5,449 nt of DNA from Verrucomicrobiota bacterium (GTDB lineage Bacteria > Verrucomicrobiota > Verrucomicrobiia > Chthoniobacterales > JAFAMB01): positions 1-5,449 of the forward strand of contig JAFAJU010000351.1 of NCBI GenBank assembly GCA_019236035.1. The letters are read 5' to 3'. The notes below the pieces were generated by a model. It was given only the letters and a program-made list of their open reading frames with translations. It searched no databases and was not told the origin of the DNA. The position numbers and the translations under genes are program-made. Shown piece after piece: positions 1 to 5,262 of this stretch. Position 1 is the stretch's first letter, and each line of letters starts with the position of its first letter.

Positions 1-1628
1 CCGGTGGCTTGGCAGCAGTTGGTTTCCAGTTCGGCATAACGGTTCTCGAACAGGCCTGGACGCGGCTTTCACGCATCGAGACGGAATATTTTATTTTGGT
101 CAGCCTGGTGACAATTCTGACCGCCTCACTGGTGGCGGGCTCGCTGGTAACGCTGGCCTGTCCTGAAGCCGCCGGAAGCGGTGTCCCCCGATTGAAGATC
201 GCCTTCTGGAGGGATTTTGGGTTTGCGCCAATCAAGATCGTATTTGTGAAATTCTTCGCCAGCATCATCACAATAGGAGGTGGATGCAGTCTTGGGCGGG
301 AAGAACCAACCATTCACATCGCCGGCGCTCTCGCATCGAATCTTGCAGGGATACTCGGCGTTGCCAAACAAGGACGCCGTCCTGCGCTCTTATCTGGCGC
401 TGCCGCAGGATTGGCAGCCGCGTTCAACGCTCCCTTGTCGGCCATTACCTTCGTCATGGAAGAGATCGTTGAGGATTTGAACAATACGCGCTTTCTAGCG
501 CAAACCCTCGTCGCGTCGGTCACCGCGACCTTTGTCACGCATTTGTTTCTCGGAGAAGCCCCGGCGTTTGTCATTCCGCCCATGCAACATTTTTCCTGGG
601 CGCTTTCCTTGCTGGTGACTCCCACTGCGGCACTCGCGGCGGTGGTCGGAGTCGCTTTCCAAAAGGGCACATTGCTGTGGCGAGACGCGATCAAAAAAAT
701 TGACTCTGTTCCGGCCTGGCTTAAGCCGGCGATTGGTGCCGGAATGAACTGGCTGTTGGGAATCATCGTGTTCGTTTCAATCGCCCGCCTGGGGGTATTC
801 GGTCTCGGTTACCAGGATCTGGAATCGATCCTTCGCGGTGAGGTGGGCGGACCCTCGGTCCTGATCATGCTGGCCGCAAAATTTGCGGCTACGATGGCGG
901 TCTACGCCTGGGGCGGTTCCGGCGGCATATTTGGCCCAACGCTCTTTCTAGGGGCAGCGACTGGATTCCTCTTCAGCGCCATTTGCAGTCCGATTGGACA
1001 TCTGTCGCAAAGCGACCAACTGGCTTTGACCGTGGCAGGGATGAGCGCCTGCCTTGGCGCGGTGGTCCGTGCGCCGATCACATCGATCCTGATCGTTTTC
1101 GAAATGACTCATCAGTTCGCTTTCGTACCGCTGCTGATGATCGGCGCGATCGCCAGTCAGGCGGTAAGCCGTGCATTGTGTTCTGCAAATTTTTACAGCG
1201 AGGTGGTCGAGCGGGATGGGATCGAACTCGAACGCCACATTCCTCCCCGGTCGCTGGCGACGCTGCACCACCGGCCTGTTTCTACACTGGCAAACTTTTC
1301 GCCGGTGTTCGCGAGAAGCCTGGATCGTGTGCAAGTAGAAAAACTATGCGCAGCCCATCCTTATCAGCAATTCCCGTTAGTGATCGACGGTCGGCTCGTT
1401 GGCGTGCTCGATCGAAAATCGCTCCTCTCTGGTTACGCGCCTGAAGCGGTTGTGCAACAGGCTGAAACGGTTTCCGCATCCGCGACCATCGGAGAAGCCG
1501 TCTTGAGGATGGTGGATAAATCAGTGAGTTTGCTTGTGGTGCTTTCACCGGCAGATGAGTCGCCCATTGGGATCGTCACCTTGCACGATGTCGTTCGACT
1601 CCAGAGCCACATGGCCGATAGCATGTAG
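1..1628 (+). CDS. CLC-family chloride transporter (probable Cl-/H+ antiporter) with C-terminal CBS pair, 5' partial
   Basis: Integral inner-membrane CLC protein. The reading frame is already open at the left edge (Gly-Gly precede the TTG at 9), and the first residues resemble the glycine-rich first membrane helix. The true start is therefore probably upstream and the TTG is not it. Counting from that TTG, the anion-selectivity motif GSGVP is at 56-60 and the gate motif GREEP at 96-100 (gating Glu98). Glu152 matches the intracellular proton glutamate of E. coli ClcA, GGIFGP is at 305-310, and Tyr396 matches the central chloride-coordinating Tyr. Ser57, Glu98, Glu152 and Tyr396 together favour a coupled chloride/proton exchanger rather than a passive channel or a fluoride-type CLC. 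Two CBS domains, which bind adenine nucleotides in some relatives, occupy about 421-475 and 480-535. The oddity is Glu99, where the family usually has Gly (GREGP). Family assignment is very secure; transport mode is inferred. Confidence 0.95.
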   Translation, partial: GGLAAVGFQFGITVLEQAWTRLSRIETEYFILVSLVTILTASLVAGSLVTLACPEAAGSGVPRLKIAFWRDFGFAPIKIVFVKFFASIITIGGGCSLGREEPTIHIAGALASNLAGILGVAKQGRRPALLSGAAAGLAAAFNAPLSAITFVMEEIVEDLNNTRFLAQTLVASVTATFVTHLFLGEAPAFVIPPMQHFSWALSLLVTPTAALAAVVGVAFQKGTLLWRDAIKKIDSVPAWLKPAIGAGMNWLLGIIVFVSIARLGVFGLGYQDLESILRGEVGGPSVLIMLAAKFAATMAVYAWGGSGGIFGPTLFLGAATGFLFSAICSPIGHLSQSDQLALTVAGMSACLGAVVRAPITSILIVFEMTHQFAFVPLLMIGAIASQAVSRALCSANFYSEVVERDGIELERHIPPRSLATLHHRPVSTLANFSPVFARSLDRVQVEKLCAAHPYQQFPLVIDGRLVGVLDRKSLLSGYAPEAVVQQAETVSASATIGEAVLRMVDKSVSLLVVLSPADESPIGIVTLHDVVRLQSHMADSM

Positions 1629-1629
1629 T

Positions 1630-1653
1630 GAGAAAGAAGAAAGAAGAAAGGAA
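1630..1653 (+). repeat. 24-base pure purine (GA) tract
   Basis: All 24 bases are A or G, built from GAAA and GAA steps, beginning one base after the chloride-transporter stop codon. It leads directly into the octamer repeat. In RNA it would be an unstructured purine-rich leader. It holds an AAAGG at 1647-1651 that is too far from the next start to act as its ribosome-binding site. Confidence 0.85.
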
Positions 1654-1682
1654 CTCAAGAACTCGAGCACTCGAGAACTCAA
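1651..1682 (+). repeat. Four tandem 8-bp units, consensus GAACTCRA
   Basis: The units are GAACTCAA (1651-1658), GAACTCGA (1659-1666), GCACTCGA (1667-1674) and GAACTCAA (1675-1682). The first and last are identical, and each is followed by GAA, giving an exact 11-bp direct repeat. Units 2 to 4 create two CTCGAG palindromes, at 1662-1667 and 1670-1675. The array fills the gap between the chloride transporter and the short-chain dehydrogenase and ends ten bases before the ATG. Perfectly phased short repeats can change copy number by slippage. Here that would alter leader length, not a reading frame. Confidence 0.85.
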
Positions 1683-1683
1683 G

Positions 1684-1689
1684 AAGAGG
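1684..1689 (+). promoter_or_regulatory. Possible, badly spaced Shine-Dalgarno AAGAGG
   Basis: AAGAGG is the only purine-rich match to the 16S rRNA tail near the dehydrogenase ATG. It ends just two bases before that codon, which is closer than the usual five to nine. Initiation may rely on coupling to the upstream gene or on the unstructured purine leader. Confidence 0.3.
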
Positions 1690-1691
1690 CC

Positions 1692-2519
1692 ATGGAACCG
1701 TTTCCTCCTCTCTACAAAAAGACGCTGTTCGTTACAGGAGCAAGTCGCGGGATTGGGTTGGCCATCGCTTTGCGTGCCGCGAAAGATGGAGCGAACGTCG
1801 CGATTGTCGCCAAAACGAGCGAACCCCATCCCCGTCTCCCGGGAACGATCTACACAGCCGCCGAAGCCATCAGAAAAGCTGGCGGCCAACCCTTGCCTAT
1901 CGCAACAGATATTCGGGTTGAACAGCAGGTTGCCAACGCAGTCGAGCAGACAGTTCATCGGTTTGGCGGGATCGACATTCTGGTCAACAACGCAAGTGCT
2001 ATCCAATTATCGAGTACGCTTGATATTGACTTGAAGCGCTTCGACTTGATGTACCAGATCAATACGCGAGGCACTTTTCTCTGTTCGAAACTCTGCCTTC
2101 CGTTTCTGCAAAAGGCCGCGTCTGCCCATGTGTTAACTATGGCTCCGCCGATCGCACTGGAACCCAAGTGGTTCGATCGGCATGTGGCCTACACCGTTTC
2201 GAAGTATGCAATGGCGCTGATCACCTTCGGCCTCGCAGCGGAATTCCGGGCGCTCCGAATCGCATTTAACTGTCTTTGGCCAAAAACAGTGATTCAAACC
2301 GCGGCGCTCGCCATGATCCCAGGCATCGATGTAAACCGTTGCCGGACCCCGGATATCGTGGCGGACGCCGCTTATGCGATCCTAAGAAAAGATCCCGCAT
2401 TATTTTCCGGAAATTTTTGCATTGATGAAGACATCTTGAGGGCCGAAGGCGTCACCGATTTTGACCACTACGCAGTCGACCAATCCCGCGTACCGTTACC
2501 GGATCTGTTCATTGACTGA
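1692..2519 (+). CDS. HSDL2-like short-chain dehydrogenase/reductase (single domain)
   Basis: Soluble Rossmann-fold NAD(P)-dependent oxidoreductase of 275 residues. The cofactor loop TGASRGIG is at 15-22, NNAS at 99-102, the helix Asn is Asn124 (INTRG), and the catalytic pair is Tyr167/Lys171 (YTVSK). The resemblance to eukaryotic HSDL2 is recalled, not computed, but extends along the whole chain: AKTSEPHP, GTIYTAAEAI, GGIDILVNNASAI, HVAYTVSKYAM, LWPKTVIQTAA, DIVADAAYAI, GNFCIDEDIL. HSDL2 carries a C-terminal SCP2 sterol-carrier domain that is absent here; the protein ends with the reductase domain. The substrate is unknown; a lipid-related carbonyl or hydroxyl compound is a guess. HSDL2 has Ser in an ISPP motif before the active-site Tyr; here it is Ala151 (MAPP). 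The ATG fits the usual distance to the cofactor loop. It lies 63 bases after the chloride transporter on the same strand, so co-transcription is possible, but no shared pathway is evident. Confidence 0.93.
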   Translation: MEPFPPLYKKTLFVTGASRGIGLAIALRAAKDGANVAIVAKTSEPHPRLPGTIYTAAEAIRKAGGQPLPIATDIRVEQQVANAVEQTVHRFGGIDILVNNASAIQLSSTLDIDLKRFDLMYQINTRGTFLCSKLCLPFLQKAASAHVLTMAPPIALEPKWFDRHVAYTVSKYAMALITFGLAAEFRALRIAFNCLWPKTVIQTAALAMIPGIDVNRCRTPDIVADAAYAILRKDPALFSGNFCIDEDILRAEGVTDFDHYAVDQSRVPLPDLFID

Positions 2520-2661
2520 AGCCCGGTAGCGGTAGGGCGTGACGTTACCAAACAGTAGCCTGCCCATACCCGACCGATTTTGGGCTGAAGCGAACGAATT
2601 TCCATGGACAAATTGGCGCGTCCTCGACTAACTAGGGGCTTGCTTCCCGCCTGAGCTCTCA
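2520..2661 (+). other. 142-bp intergenic spacer, likely site of the permease promoter
   Basis: No small gene or RNA gene is apparent, and no convincing -35/-10 pair was found. A weak hairpin is possible between GGTAGCG (2525-2531) and CGTTACC (2543-2549), with an 11-base loop, one G-U pair and no following T-run. It could be a poor terminator for the dehydrogenase. Being the only sizeable gap left of the permease, this is the most likely place for a promoter for the permease and secreted-protein genes. That rests on position alone. Confidence 0.4.
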
Positions 2662-3978
2662 ATGATTCCGAAAAAAATCTCCGTAATCACCGCCACAAAC
2701 CTCGTGGTCGCCAATATGGTCGGAACCGGCATTTTCACGAGTCTCGGGTTCCAGGTCGCGGCCATCACCTCCGATTTCGCTTTGATTGCCCTCTGGGCGG
2801 TAGGAGGAGTCGCCGCGTTGTGCGGTGCCCTCAGTTATGCAGAGTTGGCAACAGCGCTTCCCCGGTCCGGCGGAGAATACCATTATCTCTCCAGGATTTA
2901 CCATCCGGCACTTGGCTTTCTCGCCGGTTGGATTTCAGCGGTAGTCGGGTTCCCGGCGCCGATCGCCTTGGCCGGTATTGCTTTCGGAGAATACTTCAAG
3001 GTGTTTACGCCCGGAATTTCGCCCGTGGTAATTTCCCTGTTTATTGTCTATATAATCACCATAGTGCATCTCTTCGGGCTGCGCACAGAAGAGTTGTTCC
3101 AGAATGGATCGACATTTTTAAAGCTCGGGTTGATTTTCGTTTTGATCATCGCCGGACTATTTGTTGCTCACCCGCAGCAGCTCGATTTGACTCCCGGTCC
3201 CGAAACCTTTGGCACTCTGGTTTCCGGTCCGTTCGCGGTCAGTCTGGTGTACGTCATGTATGCTTATTCCGGTTGGAACGCCGCGACCTATATCACGGAG
3301 GAGGTACGTAACCCGGCTAGGAACGTTCCATGGGCTCTTCTGGTTGGCACGGTTACTGTAACAGTCTTGTACCTGGTTCTGAATTACGTGTTTCTTCTCG
3401 CCGCGCCGAAATCGGTTCTCGCCGGCCAAGTCGAGGTAGGGCTTCTCGCCGGACAGGCAATCTTTGGCCCTATTGGCGGCAAAATCGTAAGCGCCCTTAT
3501 CAGCGTGGGACTCATTGCCACGATCAGCGCGATGGCGTGGATCGGCCCTCGCATAACGAAAAGGATGTCGGAGGATCTACCGAAATTGCGGCTTTTCGGC
3601 CGGAGTTCAGCGAACGGTACTCCCTATGTCGCCATCATTTTTCAGTTGATCGTCGTGACGGCGCTGGTCGCCACCGGGACTTTCCAGACCGTGTTGATTT
3701 ATACGCAATTCAGTTTGTTGCTCTCTTCTTTTCTGACCGTGCTCGGCTTGATCGTATTGCGAATTCGGGAGCCGAATCTTGAACGTCCATATAGAGTCTG
3801 GGGTTATCCGCTGACGCCGATCATCTTCCTGGCGATTACCTTGCACATGATGGTCTACGTGGTTCGTGACAAGCCGAAGGAATCTCTGCTCGGACTGATC
3901 ACTGTTATCGCCGGACTGATCATATTTTTCTTCTCCAAAGAGCCCCGGCGAACAGTCCATCCCCAGGCTTCGAAATAG
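2662..3978 (+). CDS. APC-superfamily amino-acid permease/exchanger
   Basis: Cytoplasmic-membrane transporter of 438 residues with about 12 hydrophobic segments, roughly at 10-30, 40-63, 82-112, 120-140, 151-169, 190-212, 222-247, 270-295, 321-340, 345-366, 383-401 and 407-425. The TM1 substrate-backbone motif GTGIF is at 21-25. ALSYAELATALPRSGGEY (56-73) is the classic APC loop after TM2. YSGWNAATYITEEVRNP (202-218) is the TM6-7 signature of the LAT/SteT-like branch, and RPYRVWGYPLTP (375-386) precedes TM11. The layout is that of AA_permease_2 members that move neutral or hydroxyl amino acids, often by exchange. The actual substrate cannot be read from sequence. The ATG has no Shine-Dalgarno upstream (TGAGCTCTCA), yet the frame is closed by a TAA at 2629-2631 and this is the first sensible start. 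The secreted-protein gene begins four bases after its stop, implying one transcript. Confidence 0.93.
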   Translation: MIPKKISVITATNLVVANMVGTGIFTSLGFQVAAITSDFALIALWAVGGVAALCGALSYAELATALPRSGGEYHYLSRIYHPALGFLAGWISAVVGFPAPIALAGIAFGEYFKVFTPGISPVVISLFIVYIITIVHLFGLRTEELFQNGSTFLKLGLIFVLIIAGLFVAHPQQLDLTPGPETFGTLVSGPFAVSLVYVMYAYSGWNAATYITEEVRNPARNVPWALLVGTVTVTVLYLVLNYVFLLAAPKSVLAGQVEVGLLAGQAIFGPIGGKIVSALISVGLIATISAMAWIGPRITKRMSEDLPKLRLFGRSSANGTPYVAIIFQLIVVTALVATGTFQTVLIYTQFSLLLSSFLTVLGLIVLRIREPNLERPYRVWGYPLTPIIFLAITLHMMVYVVRDKPKESLLGLITVIAGLIIFFFSKEPRRTVHPQASK

Positions 3979-3982
3979 TTCA

Positions 3983-5209
3983 ATGGCTAACACTATCATG
4001 AACCACTGGTCTGCCCTAAGAGCCATACTCATCCTGATTGTCTCTGCGACAGTGCCGCTGTCCGCCCAGGAACCTGCGCAGGTTCCACCCATAGGTGCTC
4101 CGACTCAGCAAGAACTACAGCCTGGTACTGCACCATCGACACCCTTGGCGTCGCCCTCACCGGCAGCGCAGGCACCCCAAGCGGTCGCACCAAGCTCGCC
4201 TGCAAATGATGCCGCCCGCTACTTAGCTGGTTTACCCGTGGCCCCCGGATCGCCCCTCGCGGCGCTCGCTCAGGATCCCCGCTGGACGGCTCACGCAAAG
4301 GCGATGAATCAGGCCTTTGCGCAGCTGGACCAGCGCCAACTCAATAATATTCGGGTATTTCAGGCTGATAACGTCGCGCCGGTGACTCAGCAGAGCCACA
4401 CTTGCGTCTATCTGTTCAGCGGGCCGGACTTTCTGTATGCCGACGCGATGTTCCCCAACTGCTCGACATATGTCCTCCAAGGCCTTGAACCCATCGATCC
4501 AATTCCGGATCTTTCGACGGTCCCGTCTGCCGCGTTGTTCGGCACGCTCCAGAATATTCAATTATCATTGAACACGATTTTGAGTTTCAGCTTCTTCAAA
4601 ACGAAAGACATGCGGGAAGATTTTGAACGCTCACAGTTGAAAGGTGCTCTCCCATCAATTTTCGTGTTCATGGCGCGAACCGGGAAAGAGATTAAGGAAA
4701 TACAGTACATCTCTTTGGACAAGGCGGGCAACGTCGGTCAGGGTTTCCAAGGCGCGACCCGAGGCGCGAAAATCACTTTTACTGACGCTGCCAGCGGATC
4801 AGAGAAACTGTTGTACTACTTCACTTCCGATCTTTCGGATGAAGCGATAAAGCGAAACTCAGGCTTGCTCCACTTCTGTCAAAGCCTCGGGCCGGCGAAC
4901 AGTTTGCTGAAAGCGGCTTCCTACCTCCTTCACGAAGGAGGATTCGATTTGGTGCGGAATTTTCTGCTGCAGAACAGCTCAGCTATTCTGCAGGACGATT
5001 CAGGGATCCCCGTGCACTATTTCCCACCGGACCACTGGACTCTGCGGTTTTTTGGCGTCTACACTGCGCCGATCGATCTGTTCAAGAAATTCTATCAGGC
5101 CGATCTACGGAAGTACTATGCGGAGAGTTCTCCGAAGCCCCTCACATTTGGCTTCGGCTACCGGTGGAGCAGCCGTACTTCGACCTTGTTTCTCGCGGTC
5201 CGGAAGTAG
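3983..5209 (+). CDS. Secreted protein of unknown function with Pro/Ala-rich linker
   Basis: I do not recognise the family. Residues 1-28 form a Sec signal peptide: basic Arg13, a hydrophobic run AILILIV, then PLSA with likely cleavage near 28-29. No lipobox Cys is present, so it should be periplasmic or extracellular. Residues 30-75 are a low-complexity Pro/Ala/Gln/Ser linker. A globular part follows from about 78 to 408, with a striking aromatic/acidic stretch CVYLFSGPDFLYADAMFP (141-158), GLEPIDPIPDL (167-177) and a C-terminal aromatic region WTLRFFGVY (352-360). Cys141 and Cys160 could form a disulfide; Cys299 is unpaired. A second in-frame ATG at 3998 would give a 24-residue signal peptide and is equally plausible, since neither start has a Shine-Dalgarno. 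The start lies four bases after the permease stop, so translation may be coupled. The TAG stop is part of the downstream REP-like element. Confidence is high that it is a real gene and low on function. Confidence 0.85.
   Translation: MANTIMNHWSALRAILILIVSATVPLSAQEPAQVPPIGAPTQQELQPGTAPSTPLASPSPAAQAPQAVAPSSPANDAARYLAGLPVAPGSPLAALAQDPRWTAHAKAMNQAFAQLDQRQLNNIRVFQADNVAPVTQQSHTCVYLFSGPDFLYADAMFPNCSTYVLQGLEPIDPIPDLSTVPSAALFGTLQNIQLSLNTILSFSFFKTKDMREDFERSQLKGALPSIFVFMARTGKEIKEIQYISLDKAGNVGQGFQGATRGAKITFTDAASGSEKLLYYFTSDLSDEAIKRNSGLLHFCQSLGPANSLLKAASYLLHEGGFDLVRNFLLQNSSAILQDDSGIPVHYFPPDHWTLRFFGVYTAPIDLFKKFYQADLRKYYAESSPKPLTFGFGYRWSSRTSTLFLAVRK
4069..4086. repeat. 18-bp perfect palindrome GGAACCTGCGCAGGTTCC
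   Basis: The sequence equals its own reverse complement across all 18 bases. It lies inside the secreted-protein gene, just at the signal-peptide cleavage region (codons for Glu-Pro-Ala-Gln-Val-Pro). In RNA it can form a seven-base-pair stem with a GCGC loop close to the start of that gene. It may be chance, or a local translation-tuning hairpin. Confidence 0.6.
4924..4941 (+). repeat. Inverted repeat CCTCCTTC-AC-GAAGGAGG burying a perfect Shine-Dalgarno
   Basis: Eight-base perfect arms are separated by two bases, which fold as a seven-pair stem with a CACG loop. The right arm contains AAGGAGG (4935-4941), an ideal Shine-Dalgarno, followed by in-frame TTG (4949) and GTG (4952) codons of the secreted-protein gene. 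In the hairpin this site would be masked, preventing internal initiation. The arms encode Leu-Leu-His-Glu-Gly-Gly, so codon choice alone might explain it. Confidence 0.45.
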
Positions 5210-5228
5210 GCGAAGCGTCCCGCTTTGC
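5210..5228 (+). terminator. Stem-loop directly after the secreted-protein stop codon
   Basis: GCGAAGCG pairs with CGCTTTGC around a TCC loop, eight pairs including one G-U (5212 with 5226), starting on the base after the TAG stop. ATTCTT follows, only a modest U-rich tail, so intrinsic termination would be weak. Protection of the transcript 3' end is also possible. The G-U pair becomes A-C in the opposite transcript, so the hairpin is best in this gene's own RNA. It is the left unit of the REP-like doublet. Confidence 0.5.
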
Positions 5229-5243
5229 ATTCTTCGGTACTAA

Positions 5244-5262
5244 GCAAACCCAGAGGGTTCGC
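5244..5262 (-). terminator. Stem-loop directly after the serine-hydrolase stop codon
   Basis: Read on the minus strand, GCGAACCC pairs with GGGTTTGC around a TCT loop. It has eight pairs including one G-U and starts on the base after that gene's TAG. The tail is TTAGT, without a real T-run. On the plus-strand RNA the same stem has an A-C mismatch (5246 with 5260), so it suits the leftward transcript. It is the right unit of the REP-like doublet. Confidence 0.5.

Noticed and set aside
126..766. Minus-strand open frames of 81 and 150 codons opposite the chloride transporter
   Set aside because: Their translations lack family motifs and lie opposite strongly conserved CLC coding sequence; they are shadows.
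2525..2549. Possible degenerate REP unit or terminator in the dehydrogenase-permease gap (GTAGGGCG at 2532-2539)
   Set aside because: It shares GTAGG with the right-hand element, but no proper palindrome follows and no T-run is present. The only stem has a long loop and a G-U pair.
3891..3922. Direct repeat CGGACTGATCA, two copies 21 bases apart
   Set aside because: It encodes the repeated Gly-Leu-Ile of the last permease membrane helix, so codon and residue reuse explain it.
4967..4993. Inverted repeat CTGCAGAA / TTCTGCAG with an 11-base loop inside the secreted-protein gene
   Set aside because: Eight-base arms with a long loop in coding sequence are expected by chance at this length, and no site or boundary coincides with it.
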